The translations under genes were made by a program, and so were the position numbers. 54,269 bases of DNA from Brevinema andersonii (lineage in GTDB: Bacteria > Spirochaetota > DYKD01): positions 45,036-99,304 of the forward strand of contig DYKD01000002.1 of assembly GCA_020722765.1 (NCBI GenBank), written 5' to 3'. Below the pieces are notes generated by a model. It was not told the origin of the DNA and did not search any database. It was given only the letters and a program-made list of their open reading frames with translations. Below, piece by piece: positions 1 through 9,445 of this stretch. The number at the start of each line of letters is the position of its first letter. Within the stretch, counting starts at the first letter, position 1.

Positions 1-441
1 AGGCTTTCCAAATCATTTTCAAAAGACGCTTTGGAATCCCCGAAGGGGTGTTATCGAAGGGAGGGGTGATATCGCATGGCGATATCGGGGAGAGGGATTG
101 GTTCAGCAAGGAAATACAGAAACATGGATTGAGATCCATAGAAAACCCACAGCCTTATGCCTTCACATAAGTCTGTCTATCCTGCAGAAGATGATCCAGA
201 GAGCGGATACAAAGCCATGATGCGTATCTGTGAGGCTCATGAAAAGGTCGATGCTGTCATTTGCAGTTCGGATCAGACCGCTTTGGGTGTTCTCCGTGCG
301 ATTGCTGATAAGAAAAAGAAAGTGCCACAGGATATCGCTGTGGTTGGATTCTTCAATACGGCGCTATCGGAATACTCCACTCCTCGTATAAGCAGTATTG
401 ATGTCGATATCAAAGAGTATGTGAAGAAAGAGACAACATGA
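1..441 (+). pseudogene. Broken LacI-family regulator, C-terminal part only
   Basis: This is the periplasmic-binding-protein-like effector domain of a LacI/GalR regulator, and its start lies outside the window. The third frame from base 3 is open and reads LacI-like (ending ...ENPQPYAFT, stop near 168). The match then continues in the first frame from about 165 (VYPAEDDPESGYKAMMRIC, then DAVICSSDQTALGVLRAI and PQDIAVVGFFNTAL). One extra base near 155-175 explains the switch. The protein stops at 441 just after ISSIDVDIKEY, where family members normally continue for about 50 residues, so the 3' end is missing too. The last 32 bases overlap the end of the convergent GH94-like gene. I infer a decayed gene truncated by rearrangement; a sequencing error could explain the frameshift but not the short tail. 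Confidence 0.75.
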
Positions 442-3400
442 CTCTCACGCCTCTGATTTTTCCTGAACGTAGGAATATCTCTGCGCTTGAAGATTCGTCA
501 ATGGTTGATCCTTCAATATTCTTTTCTGTGCCATCTGCAAAAAGGATTTTTATCTCCTGTTTCCCTGCTACCTGATAGATGATTGGAACCTGGCAGAATG
601 TGAATGCCAATTCATCTTTTGTCAGAGGGAGGGTCTGCGTTTTGCCTTCAATGTCGTAAAATTCAAAATTCATCTGGGTTGTGAGGAATTCGCTTTTCTG
701 CAGCAAGTAAGGGTTGAAATGTATGCACCCATCCTTGATCAGGACTCCCAGTTCTGACCATCTGATCAGGACTTCCTCCTTGACCTGTCCTGTCATTCCA
801 GGTTGCTGGGCTCCTGAATGGGCGGGCGTATGGGAATAAGGATCTGTGGGGAAAGCGCCGTATTCCTGAGGCGACTTGGTATATCCCAAACCTAGGGATA
901 ACTCTCTTGACATCAATTTCAGTTTCTTTTTTTCAGGTCCTTTGGAGAGTAGCGTTGTTTCTTCCGCAGCCAGAACAAGTTTGGCGACCATGTGCCAATA
1001 TATGCATCCGATGCCTTCATAACCGAACATGCTCCCGCTTCTTCCTGTGAATGAATGATGGTTGAAAACTTTCTCATAGATGTCAAGGATCAGTTTCTTT
1101 TCTTTCATGACAAGGTCTGCCAGTTTTTCCTGTTTTCCTATTCGTTCCAAAATGTCGATGAGGGCTTTTGCGTTTTCAGCATGAGGTGCGAAGCGGATGG
1201 TCTTGTCGTCAGGGTCTTTTATGATGAGTCCGATTTTTCCAGTAAGGATGTCTTTTCTGATCAGTTCTGATTTTAGGGCTTCTGTTTCAGGAATGATGTT
1301 CCTATCCATGAAATACGGATGTTCTTTAACAGGATAGAGAAGGTACGATTTCTGGTCTTTCCTGTATAAGTCGCTTTGCCTGAGTGCTTTCAGTAGCTGG
1401 ATTGCTTTTTCTGGTTTCAAGGATCCAGAAGCGAGTGCTGCTACTTGTCCTTCCAGCATGGGGGCGAGGGGCGATATTCCGATACTTTCTTTTTCTATAT
1501 GGATGAGATTGTAAGAATGATAAAGCTTGTCGTCCCTTTCATTCATGGATATGGTTGCATCCATCCAGCTGAGACAGTTTTCGAGGAATGATTTTAGTTC
1601 CTTTTCAGGGAGGTTGACAGGAGCGCCAAGTCTTCCTTCATAGGCAAGATTCCTGTATGTTTCCCCTGCCATGTTCAGTTCGTCCATCACGCGTTTCCGT
1701 AATGTGTTGTTTTCACAGGTCTTGCGTATGTCATTGGAACTGATTTCCAGTGTCTTTGCCATGGATTGCAGGAGGGGCATCTGTGATTCGGAAATGGTGA
1801 TATCACCCATGATAGAAAGGAGGAATGCCGTATAACGGCGTAGGTAAGGAAGTGTGACCATGGAAATTCCGTATCCGGCAAGTGCGTTGTTTGCATCATT
1901 CCATTCGGGTCTTTGTGTGTTCATCCATATGCCACCACCAGGAACAAAATTGACCATTTTTGCCAGAAGGATAAGAAGCAGTTTTTCGGCAAGAGTCACA
2001 TGTTTCACTGCTCCTTCATTGTCAAGGATAAGCCTTCCATCCGTACCTATTTCTGAAACATGTTTTTCAATTTGTATTTCAAGCTGGTTGTCAAAATGGA
2101 TTGTATTGTGTGGATCTTTGAGGATGTCAGCATAGGATTTTATCCTGTAAGGGACATTCGCGTATGAATATGATTTTTCTGAAAGCATGACCGCCAGCCT
2201 GCCAGGAAAAAATTTCTCCATCCATTCCAGAAGCTTGAGAAGATAGATGACTTGATGGTCGCCCCAGTAACCGATGAAGGCCCAGGGATCTTCAATGTCA
2301 AGTTTCTCCCAGTCAATCCCTTCCCTGCTTATGCGGTAGGGATTATAACCGTCAACAGTCATGGCATTCACGAATTTTGCGATGGCATTCTCGAAATAAG
2401 ATGGGAAACTCACAAAGAGCGCTTCCCAGTTCTGGAAAATGTCGCGCCAGTTGCCTTCATAGTTGAGAGCCATTCCACCGTCAGGATCGCGCAACCTGAT
2501 GTTGAACTTGTTCCAAGGTCTGCTTGGGTCTCCATGCCTGCGGCTGAATGCTATGGGCAGGTATTCCAAAGTCAATCGTATGAGATGTGTGTCTCCCGAT
2601 GTGCGTGCCAGTGATACGAGTTCATTCCGGTTTATTTTTTCAGGTAGATTGTTTATCCAGCTTGCCTGTCTGGAAGCGCAGGGTCTGTTCCTGGTGGTGA
2701 TGAATTTCCTGAAATCATCCCTGGAAATCATGTAGTTGTCAAGAATCGCTCCTCCGCGCATGCAGTTGAAAAGCACATTTGCAAAATGATGTGCAGATGC
2801 CATCTCGTTTCCTGTGGTTTGGAGCGCGTCTGCTGAGGAGATTGTCTTTTCCAGGTTTTTTCTGGCCTGAATGCAGGCATCATTGATGACTGAGGGAAGT
2901 CTTTTTTCCTTCTTAATGACATTTAATAGGGTTGCTATCTGTGACTGGTTCAGGCCTGTGTCTGCCATGATGTACCATGAGGAAGACTGTTTTGGTTTCA
3001 ATTTGAGAGTTGAAGTGACGAGATAGCATCCTCTGGTTCCTTTAGAAATCTTTTCCTGTACGATTTCTTCACCTTTTCTGAAGGATCCAATCTGTTTGGA
3101 GGAAAGGAGGATGTCTCCATCAAGTCCTGAGTTCCAGGCTATAGTCGCAGAGAGTGATTCCTTTGGTTCAGCCCTGTCAGTAAGCGCGGAATTCATTATG
3201 AAAACAGCAAGAGAGGTTCGGCCAATTTTTTCCGACCATTTGTAGGCGTCTCCCAGCGTGCTGGAATTGGTTTGTACGCCAAGACTCATCCCTGCAGGAA
3301 GTATGTTGAGAAGCCCATCCAGAATGTCGAACGTCATAGGTCTTTTTGAATGGTTTGTAATTTCTACGGACCTGACAAGTCCGAACCTGTCACATGATGT

Positions 3401-3847
3401 CAAGGACATTGTAAAACTGATTTGGAGGGAGTTGTTGATCTCTTCAAAAATGACTTTGTTGCCTGTGATGTTCTTGTAAATGTTACGTGTGATTTTGAAT
3501 TGGTTGTCCAGTATGGGATGTAACGGTTGCCAAAGGAGTGGAGAGTCTTTCTTTTTTTCTTTGAACCTGAGTATTGTAAGAGGGCCTGAAATTCCAACAG
3601 AGTCATGGAGTTTGTCATTTGTCATATATGGAAAAATGGCTTTTTCCGCATTTGCCCTTCCTGCAGTGATGCCACAGGTACTTGTTGTAAAAAGCCAGAA
3701 GTCCGAATCACTGACAATGTTCATGAAGAATGGGGGCATGGAATCGATATTGGAAATCTTGAAGAAACGTTCATTGTTGATGGATAGGAATCCGTCCTGA
3801 TCCTGGTTTGAGCTTTTCTGATGGGTTTCTGCATGACCTTTTGCCAT
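410..3847 (-). CDS. GH94-like (cellobiose-phosphorylase-related) large carbohydrate-active protein
   Basis: A 1145-residue protein resembling the glycoside phosphorylase/(alpha/alpha)6-barrel group related to family GH94. The supporting stretches are NYEGNWRDIFQNWEAL (near residue 466), DPWAFIGYWGDHQ, and RPEWNDANNALAG (near 650). The last resembles the GH94 catalytic DWND region, with E in place of the first D. Such proteins act on beta-linked glucosides, but the substrate cannot be read here. I chose the ATG at 3847 because AGGAGA lies 5 nt upstream on the minus strand; an ATG at 3910 lies within the predicted promoter. There is no signal peptide, so it is probably cytoplasmic. The divergent LacI regulator and the operator at its start point suggest sugar-induced expression. 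The last about ten residues overlap the broken LacI gene and may be non-native. Confidence 0.65.
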   Translation of the reverse strand: MAKGHAETHQKSSNQDQDGFLSINNERFFKISNIDSMPPFFMNIVSDSDFWLFTTSTCGITAGRANAEKAIFPYMTNDKLHDSVGISGPLTILRFKEKKKDSPLLWQPLHPILDNQFKITRNIYKNITGNKVIFEEINNSLQISFTMSLTSCDRFGLVRSVEITNHSKRPMTFDILDGLLNILPAGMSLGVQTNSSTLGDAYKWSEKIGRTSLAVFIMNSALTDRAEPKESLSATIAWNSGLDGDILLSSKQIGSFRKGEEIVQEKISKGTRGCYLVTSTLKLKPKQSSSWYIMADTGLNQSQIATLLNVIKKEKRLPSVINDACIQARKNLEKTISSADALQTTGNEMASAHHFANVLFNCMRGGAILDNYMISRDDFRKFITTRNRPCASRQASWINNLPEKINRNELVSLARTSGDTHLIRLTLEYLPIAFSRRHGDPSRPWNKFNIRLRDPDGGMALNYEGNWRDIFQNWEALFVSFPSYFENAIAKFVNAMTVDGYNPYRISREGIDWEKLDIEDPWAFIGYWGDHQVIYLLKLLEWMEKFFPGRLAVMLSEKSYSYANVPYRIKSYADILKDPHNTIHFDNQLEIQIEKHVSEIGTDGRLILDNEGAVKHVTLAEKLLLILLAKMVNFVPGGGIWMNTQRPEWNDANNALAGYGISMVTLPYLRRYTAFLLSIMGDITISESQMPLLQSMAKTLEISSNDIRKTCENNTLRKRVMDELNMAGETYRNLAYEGRLGAPVNLPEKELKSFLENCLSWMDATISMNERDDKLYHSYNLIHIEKESIGISPLAPMLEGQVAALASGSLKPEKAIQLLKALRQSDLYRKDQKSYLLYPVKEHPYFMDRNIIPETEALKSELIRKDILTGKIGLIIKDPDDKTIRFAPHAENAKALIDILERIGKQEKLADLVMKEKKLILDIYEKVFNHHSFTGRSGSMFGYEGIGCIYWHMVAKLVLAAEETTLLSKGPEKKKLKLMSRELSLGLGYTKSPQEYGAFPTDPYSHTPAHSGAQQPGMTGQVKEEVLIRWSELGVLIKDGCIHFNPYLLQKSEFLTTQMNFEFYDIEGKTQTLPLTKDELAFTFCQVPIIYQVAGKQEIKILFADGTEKNIEGSTIDESSSAEIFLRSGKIRGVRVMLSLSSHTL

Positions 3848-3865
3848 GTGATTCTCCTTATTATA

Positions 3866-3879
3866 TGCAAACATTTGCG
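3866..3879 (-). promoter_or_regulatory. LacI-type operator palindrome
   Basis: TGCAAA-CA-TTTGCG is a near-perfect 14-bp palindrome with the shape of LacI/GalR operators (central CG/CA with AAA/TTT shoulders). It begins two bases downstream of the predicted -10 box of the GH94-like gene, so it would cover the start point, which is a repressor position. The intact LacI-family gene starts about 150 bp away in the opposite direction. Confidence 0.6.
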
Positions 3880-3881
3880 TT

Positions 3882-3910
3882 AACATAGTATCAAACAGGG
3901 GGGATTTCAA
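3882..3910 (-). promoter_or_regulatory. Predicted promoter of the GH94-like gene
   Basis: On the minus strand TTGAAA (3910-3905) and TATGTT (3887-3882) are separated by exactly 17 nt. A start near 3875 would fall inside the operator-like palindrome and leave a leader of about 28 nt carrying AGGAGA. Confidence 0.5.
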
Positions 3911-3967
3911 GTTTTTTTTATTGTCTGGAAGTTCAGGTCAGGTAATAAAGATATAAAAATAAAAATG

Positions 3968-3996
3968 TTGATTTTTCATTGTAATTTACGTAGATT
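3968..3996 (+). promoter_or_regulatory. Predicted promoter of the LacI regulator
   Basis: TTGATT (3968-3973) and TAGATT (3991-3996) are separated by 17 nt. The start codon lies about 30 nt beyond. The -10 box is weak, as is common for regulator genes. Confidence 0.35.
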
Positions 3997-4026
3997 TACA
4001 TTCGAATCGTGAAAGAGGAGATGCCC

Positions 4027-5046
4027 ATGAAAACCGGTAAAATCAATATTATTAAAATTGCAAAAGAGGCAAATATCTCCATTGCTACAGTTTCACGTAT
4101 TATCAATAATTCTGAAAAAGTAAGGCATGACACACGTAAGAAAGTCCTTGAAATCATTGAACGTACTGGATACAGACCTAAAATCAGGAAAAACAGGTTG
4201 AAGAACGTACTTGTGTTGGTTCAGGATAAGAAATCGGTTTTTAGCCAGTATGTCTCTGCCCTGATGAACGGTATTTCTGATGCGTTGAATGCCCTTGGAT
4301 ATGAGGAAACTCTCATTTTTGTGAACGAGGCCCTACATCCGGATATCATCATGGAGACTGTAAGGGAACGGAAGGCTGATTCCGCAATAGTACTTCAAAG
4401 TAGTAATAATGCATCTTATCTAAAGACGTTTACGGAGGAGAAGCTTCCCTTTATCTTGGTCAATAATGCGCATGGTAGCAATATGAATTATATCAATACA
4501 GATAATAGAAAAGGCATGAGGGATGCTTTAGATCACCTGTATTCATTAGGACACAGGAAAATGATGATTCTCCTCGATTCCCCTCAGTTCTATGATTTCG
4601 AAGAACGCAGAAAGGCCTTTGAGGAATTCATGGAAGAAAAAGGATTGAAGGATTTCCGCGTGTTTTACCTGAAAGATTTTCAGAATTATTCTGAAATGAT
4701 GCCGGCTGAACAAGGATATTTCTTCATGCAGTTTTTGATCAAGGAAGGTTTTGCTGAAACCGCTATCCTTGCATCTGATGATGATGTCGGTATGGGGCTT
4801 CTCCGGGCATGTCATGAAAATAAGATCAATGTGCCGGAACATCTTTCTATCATAGGATTCAATGATTTTTACACCTCCAGTTACCTTGTGCCTTCTTTGA
4901 CGACAATCAGCCAGGATCTTTATAAGATCGGTTCAGACGCTGTCATGGGTTTGATTTCCATAATGAATGGAAAGAAGACCTTGGTTCAGAACCTTGTTCC
5001 TACACGGCTTGTTGTGCGGGGAAGTACAGGACCCATCAATATTTGA
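4027..5046 (+). CDS. LacI/GalR-family transcriptional regulator
   Basis: A 339-residue repressor of normal family length. An N-terminal helix-turn-helix (residues about 6-31: INIIKIAKEANISIATVSRI) is followed by the hinge and a sugar-binding-like effector domain that ends with AILASDDDVGMGLLRACHE and IIGFNDFYTSSYLVPSLTTI. I chose the ATG at 4027 because GAGGAG (4015-4020) sits 6 nt upstream; the GTG at 4009 and the ATG at 4021 have no properly spaced ribosome-binding site. It is transcribed divergently from the GH94-like gene and is the natural candidate to bind the palindrome at that gene's start point. The inducer is unknown but is probably a sugar handled by the neighbour (inference). Confidence 0.9.
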   Translation: MKTGKINIIKIAKEANISIATVSRIINNSEKVRHDTRKKVLEIIERTGYRPKIRKNRLKNVLVLVQDKKSVFSQYVSALMNGISDALNALGYEETLIFVNEALHPDIIMETVRERKADSAIVLQSSNNASYLKTFTEEKLPFILVNNAHGSNMNYINTDNRKGMRDALDHLYSLGHRKMMILLDSPQFYDFEERRKAFEEFMEEKGLKDFRVFYLKDFQNYSEMMPAEQGYFFMQFLIKEGFAETAILASDDDVGMGLLRACHENKINVPEHLSIIGFNDFYTSSYLVPSLTTISQDLYKIGSDAVMGLISIMNGKKTLVQNLVPTRLVVRGSTGPINI

Positions 5047-5131
5047 GTGCTTTCCCAGGGGGGCTCGTTTTCTGATAGGCATAGCTTGCCAATATCCTAA
5101 AAAATTTCCAGAAAACAGAATGTTTAAAAAT

Positions 5132-5160
5132 TTGACAATATGGTATAATGATAGTATTTT
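5132..5160 (+). promoter_or_regulatory. Predicted promoter of the rimP-nusA-infB operon
   Basis: A consensus TTGACA (5132-5137) is followed after 17 nt by TATTTT (5155-5160). A consensus TATAAT also lies at 5144-5149 but has a poor -35. Transcripts starting near 5156-5168 would run straight into the terminator at 5181-5211 before reaching rimP. Confidence 0.5.
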
Positions 5161-5180
5161 GATTGCACTATATACAGTAC

Positions 5181-5211
5181 AAAGTGAGCCCGCAAGGCTC
5201 ACTTTTTTTTT
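5181..5211 (+). terminator. Intrinsic terminator / possible attenuator in the rimP leader
   Basis: A 10-bp perfect stem, AAAGTGAGCC and GGCTCACTTT, encloses a 5-nt loop and is followed by an uninterrupted run of nine T (5203-5211), which is a textbook rho-independent terminator. It ends nine bases before the rimP start codon and lies downstream of the best promoter. It may end lacI transcripts or attenuate the nusA operon. Confidence 0.8.
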
Positions 5212-5219
5212 GGTGACAC

Positions 5220-5693
5220 ATGATCCTTAGAGAGCCCAACACGGATGACATTGAATTTGTAGAAAAGCTTCTTTTCCAGTTTAAAGGCATGCGTGTTGTA
5301 GACATCCGCCGTTCCAACAAGGGCAAAGTTCTTGAAATAACGCTTTACGATGCAAACAGTCCTGTCTCGTCAGATGACTGCGACAGGGTTTCAGAAGTGC
5401 TTTCTAACAGTGAAGATTTTTATGCCCATTTTGGTGATCAGATCTCCTTCCAAGTGGCAAGTCCAGGTATTGAAAGGAAGCTCACATCTCTCCGCGAACT
5501 TACACTGTTTGTAGGACGTGACGTTTTGGTCCATTTTCAGGAAAGGGGCAAGCCAAAAGAGGTTGTCGGTATACTGCTAAAAACAGTTCCAGGCAAGGTT
5601 TCCTTTTCAAGTGAAGGGACTCTATATGAAGTGCCTGTTGAGGATGTGAATGCGGTCAGGCTGTATTATGATTTCGATCAGGACGAACAATAA
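5220..5693 (+). CDS. rimP: Ribosome maturation factor RimP
   Basis: A 157-residue protein of the RimP family, which binds the 30S precursor and is needed for small-subunit assembly. The family pattern is visible in VEKLLFQFKGMRVVDIRR, DDCDRVSEVLS and FQVASPGIERKL (the conserved SPG.ER motif, near residue 80), followed by the C-terminal SH3-like part. It is the first gene of the classic operon rimP-nusA-infB-rbfA; nusA follows after 21 nt. The ATG at 5220 has only a weak GGTGA in front, squeezed behind the terminator T-run, so initiation may be inefficient unless the leader is remodelled. Confidence 0.92.
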   Translation: MILREPNTDDIEFVEKLLFQFKGMRVVDIRRSNKGKVLEITLYDANSPVSSDDCDRVSEVLSNSEDFYAHFGDQISFQVASPGIERKLTSLRELTLFVGRDVLVHFQERGKPKEVVGILLKTVPGKVSFSSEGTLYEVPVEDVNAVRLYYDFDQDEQ

Positions 5694-5714
5694 ATTCATC
5701 AGTGAGGAATATCC

Positions 5715-7061
5715 ATGAGATCTTATGCTGAACAAGTCAAATCACTCGAAGCACAGAAGGGTATCCCCTCAGTGCGTATTCTTGAAGCGATCGGAGAAAG
5801 TATCAAGGCCGCTTACAAGAAAACCTACAATGACGACGAGAACATCCGTATCAAGGTGGATGAGGAACGGTTTGCTGTTGGTGTCTATCAGGTAAAGGAA
5901 ATCCTGGATTCTGATGAACGGAACAGGGACAAACAGTTCTATATCGACCTGGAATCTGCCAAGAAGATAGATCCTCTTGCAAAAGTGGGTGGCACGGTCG
6001 AGGTTGAAGTTGATTTTAAGGATTTTGGAATTCGTGCGACACAGGTTGCAAAGAGCAAGTTCAATGAATATATCAACAGGGCTGAACTCACGCTCATGGA
6101 AGATGAGTTCAAGACAAAGATTGGTGAGATCATTGGTGGTGATTTCCAGAGACGTAATAAAGGAACCATCTATATAAACCTGGGTAAGGTTGAAGGGATC
6201 CTTCCTGTTGGAGAGCAGTCTCCCCGCGACAGGTTTAAACCTGGTGACCGTATTAAGACGTTCATCAAATCTGTCCGTACGGATAAAGGCCTGGTGCGAG
6301 TGCTTCTTTCCCGTGTTGATGTGAATTTCATCAAGAAGCTTTTTGAACAGGAAATCCCAGAAATTTACGACAAGACCATTGAGATCAAAGGGATTGCGCG
6401 TGAGCCTGGCAAGAAGACAAAGATCATCGTCTATTCTAAGAAGACAAATATTGATCCTGTAGGTGCCTGTGTTGGTATGAAGGGAGTCCGCATACAGGGT
6501 ATTGTGCAGGAACTTAATGGCGAGATGATTGATGTCATCCGTTATAGTGAAAATCCAAAGATTCTGATTGCAAGCCTTCTGAAACCTGCAGAAATCCTTT
6601 ACATCGCTGCAAATGAAAAAGAGAAGAGAGCCATTGTCGTAGTCAAGAATGACCAGCTCTCTTTGGCCATCGGACAGAAAGGATTGAACGCCAAACTGGC
6701 TGCGAAAGCATCAGGCTGGTCCATCGATATCAAGACTGAAGACCAGTATGAGGAGATCCGGAAAAGTGAAGAGTCCCGTCTCAAGGCTGAAGAGGCTCTT
6801 GGTATTGGCAGGAAAGAAGAAGAGGTTGTTGAAGAGATTGAATACGAGATTGATGCGAATTTCACATTGGCTGACCTCAACCTTCCAGATGCTGTGGTCA
6901 AGAAATTGGAAGCAGCAGGATATGGTCGCATAGAGAAACTCATTGAAGTGGACCAGTCCGAACTTGTGGACAAGGGTAAGCTGACGATTAAACAGGCCGA
7001 GAAAGTGATGGCAACACTGAAGGAGGTCATCGACGTTGTAGAAGAAGACGTGGAAGATTAA
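5715..7061 (+). CDS. nusA: Transcription termination/antitermination factor NusA
   Basis: A 448-residue NusA, which binds RNA polymerase and controls pausing, termination and antitermination. The order is as expected: an N-terminal RNAP-binding domain (about 1-125), an S1 domain (about 133-200: GTIYINLGKVEGILP, RVLLSRVD), then two KH domains (about 205-345, with DPVGACVGMKGVRIQGI and LAIGQKGLNAKLA). A C-terminal helix-hairpin-helix-like segment (about 385-440) ends in an acidic tail. AGGAA precedes the ATG. Its position behind an intrinsic terminator fits the autoregulation known for NusA operons in other bacteria, which is only an inference here. Confidence 0.97.
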   Translation: MRSYAEQVKSLEAQKGIPSVRILEAIGESIKAAYKKTYNDDENIRIKVDEERFAVGVYQVKEILDSDERNRDKQFYIDLESAKKIDPLAKVGGTVEVEVDFKDFGIRATQVAKSKFNEYINRAELTLMEDEFKTKIGEIIGGDFQRRNKGTIYINLGKVEGILPVGEQSPRDRFKPGDRIKTFIKSVRTDKGLVRVLLSRVDVNFIKKLFEQEIPEIYDKTIEIKGIAREPGKKTKIIVYSKKTNIDPVGACVGMKGVRIQGIVQELNGEMIDVIRYSENPKILIASLLKPAEILYIAANEKEKRAIVVVKNDQLSLAIGQKGLNAKLAAKASGWSIDIKTEDQYEEIRKSEESRLKAEEALGIGRKEEEVVEEIEYEIDANFTLADLNLPDAVVKKLEAAGYGRIEKLIEVDQSELVDKGKLTIKQAEKVMATLKEVIDVVEEDVED

Positions 7062-7093
7062 GGTCAAAAAATCACAACGATCGAGAGGCTAAA

Positions 7094-9445
7094 ATGACAG
7101 AAGAAAAAAAGACAAAATCCCCGGGAACTGGCGAACTGAAAAAGAAAACGAATATCGTCAAAAGAAAAATCATCATAAAGAAGATCCATCACCATCACGG
7201 AGGCGCTCCTGGAACAGAGGAGACTGAGAATGTGGCAGATCCTGTTGCTAAACAACCACAACCACAGGCTCCCGAGCAGCAGCAACAGAGAGCTATTCCG
7301 CCTTCACCTGGCGGTGGAATGGACAAGTTTGAACCTGTCAAACAGCTGATGGAAAATGCCAAGCAAAGACCTTCAGGTCCGTACAGGCATTCAGGTCCAG
7401 GACCAAGTTCAGGAGCTCGCCCAGCTGGAGGGCGTCCAATGCAGGGTGGTGGATCAAGACCTGGTGGCGGTACTGGTGGACTAGGCCGGCCAGGGGACAA
7501 GGCGGATCCTTCAAAACATAGTGACAACAAACGTCAGAACGTGGCATCCAGACGTGGCAGAAGATATGATTCTGACAAGAAATATTCGAAATTCAAAGAT
7601 GATTATGACCAGTCTGAATTGCGATATCATAAGAAGTATGAGGAAGAGCGACAACGTATTCTACCTCAGGAAATCACGATCCTTGAACATATCTCAGTGG
7701 GTGAGCTTGCACGAAAATTGAACATCAAGGTGAGTGAGCTCATCAAGAAACTTATGGCTCTCGGAATGATGGCTACAATCACAGATATGGTTGATGCTGA
7801 TACTGCTACAATTGTCTGTGATGAATATAAGGTGAAAGTGAAAGTCGCTTCCCTCTATGAAGAGACACTGGTCAAGCAGGACGATGATGTATCAAGTCTG
7901 ACTGATGATTTCAAACGCGACCCGATCGTCACGGTTATGGGACATGTTGACCATGGAAAAACACAGTTGCTTGATACAATCAGAAACACCAACGTCATAG
8001 CTACGGAATCAGGTGCGATCACTCAGCATGTAGGCGCTTATAAGGTGTTTGTGGATCATGCTGGAGCGAAACATGGGATTGTCTTTTTGGACACTCCCGG
8101 ACATGAAGCTTTCTCTGCCATGCGCGCGCGCGGTGCTGAAGCCACGGATATTGTTATCCTTGTAGTTGCTGCAGATGACGGTGTGATGCCTCAGACCATC
8201 GAAGCGATGAATCATGCGAAAGCAGCCAAGGTTCCCATCATTGTCGCTGTCAATAAGATTGATCTTCCCAACAAGAACATTGAAAAGATAAAGCAGGACC
8301 TTTCCCAATATGGCATCCAGCCAGAAGAATGGGGTGGTCAGAACATGTTCGTTGAGATTTCAGCAAAGAACAACACGAATATTGATAAATTGCTTGAAGC
8401 CGTTCTGCTCCAGGCTGAAGTCCTGGAACTTAAGGCGAATCCTAAGAAAATGGCTGAAGGGCTGGTTGTGGAATCACGTGTTGACCCTGGGTTTGGACCT
8501 ATGGCCACAGTGCTTATCAAAAATGGGACTTTGAGGTTAGGCGAGTCTTTTGTTGCAGGCGTCTTTTCAGGACGTCTCAAGATCATGACAGACGATAGAG
8601 GCAACAGGATTGAAGAAGCCGGCCCTGCGACGCCGGTCGCTATTTTTGGTCTGGAAGGGACACCTTCAGCAGGAGACCCTTTCCAAGCTGTGAAATCTGA
8701 TAAATATGCTAAGCAGATTGCGGATAAGCGACAGGAACTTGTACGTTTTGAAGAGACCAAAAGTGTCAAGAAAGTCACACTCAGCAATTTCATGGATAAG
8801 ATCAAGGATGGGGAAGTGAAAGAATTCAACCTTATCCTGAAGACGGATGTGAAAGGATCGCAGGAAGCTCTGGAACATTCTTTTGAGAAACTGTCCGAAC
8901 AGAACGATAAGGTGAAAATCCGTGTTGTCCATAGCGGTGCGGGAGCGATCAACGAAAGTGATGTCCAGCTTGCGATCGCTACACAGTCTGTCATCATCGG
9001 TTTTCATGTGCGGCCGAATGCTAAGGCAGCTGATCTTGCCAAGAAAGAGAAGATTGAAATAAGAACCTACGAGATCATCTATGCGGCCATTGACGATATG
9101 AAGGCTGCCATGGAAGGTATGCTCGATCCGACAGTCCGTGAAGAGGTTGTCGGCAAGGCTGAAGTCCGTGAAACATTCAAGATTTCCAAGGTTGGCACGA
9201 TTGCAGGATGTATGGTTGTTGAGGGCAAGATACTGCGTAATTCAAAAGTCCGGCTGATCAGGCAGGATGTCGTCATTACGACTGCTGCCATGGCATCGCT
9301 GAAGCGTTTCAAGGACGATGCGAAAGAAGTTTCTGCGACCATGGAATGCGGCATCATGCTTGATAATTTTAATGACATCATGCAAGGCGATATCATAGAA
9401 TGTTTTGTTGAAAAGAAGGAAATCCAGAAGCTGTTCAAGAGTTGA
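7094..9445 (+). CDS. infB: Translation initiation factor IF-2
   Basis: A 783-residue GTPase that delivers initiator tRNA to the ribosome. A low-complexity N-terminal extension rich in Lys, Gly, Pro and Arg (with four consecutive His near residue 35) precedes an IF2_N motif (about 195-250, [20 protein letters not shown]). The G domain has G1 GHVDHGKT (about 282), G3 DTPGHE (about 333) and G4 NKID (about 387), followed by domains II-IV. The residue after G1 is Gln (GKTQLLD), where Ser or Thr is usual. The gene follows nusA by 32 nt in the same operon. 207 nt separate it from rbfA with no convincing gene. Confidence 0.97.
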   Translation: MTEEKKTKSPGTGELKKKTNIVKRKIIIKKIHHHHGGAPGTEETENVADPVAKQPQPQAPEQQQQRAIPPSPGGGMDKFEPVKQLMENAKQRPSGPYRHSGPGPSSGARPAGGRPMQGGGSRPGGGTGGLGRPGDKADPSKHSDNKRQNVASRRGRRYDSDKKYSKFKDDYDQSELRYHKKYEEERQRILPQEITILEHISVGELARKLNIKVSELIKKLMALGMMATITDMVDADTATIVCDEYKVKVKVASLYEETLVKQDDDVSSLTDDFKRDPIVTVMGHVDHGKTQLLDTIRNTNVIATESGAITQHVGAYKVFVDHAGAKHGIVFLDTPGHEAFSAMRARGAEATDIVILVVAADDGVMPQTIEAMNHAKAAKVPIIVAVNKIDLPNKNIEKIKQDLSQYGIQPEEWGGQNMFVEISAKNNTNIDKLLEAVLLQAEVLELKANPKKMAEGLVVESRVDPGFGPMATVLIKNGTLRLGESFVAGVFSGRLKIMTDDRGNRIEEAGPATPVAIFGLEGTPSAGDPFQAVKSDKYAKQIADKRQELVRFEETKSVKKVTLSNFMDKIKDGEVKEFNLILKTDVKGSQEALEHSFEKLSEQNDKVKIRVVHSGAGAINESDVQLAIATQSVIIGFHVRPNAKAADLAKKEKIEIRTYEIIYAAIDDMKAAMEGMLDPTVREEVVGKAEVRETFKISKVGTIAGCMVVEGKILRNSKVRLIRQDVVITTAAMASLKRFKDDAKEVSATMECGIMLDNFNDIMQGDIIECFVEKKEIQKLFKS

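Noticed and set aside
82..100. GATATCGC/GCGATATC perfect inverted repeat with a 3-nt loop
   Set aside because: It lies inside the coding part of the broken LacI gene, codes for ordinary family residues in frame, and has no T-run.
7195..7530. 111-codon open frame antisense to infB, rich in Pro, Gly and Cys
   Set aside because: It mirrors the Gly/Pro/Arg-rich IF-2 extension on the other strand and has no ribosome-binding site.
8338..8997. 219-codon frame antisense to infB
   Set aside because: A Ser/Leu-rich shadow of the IF-2 coding strand; no start signal and no recognisable motif.
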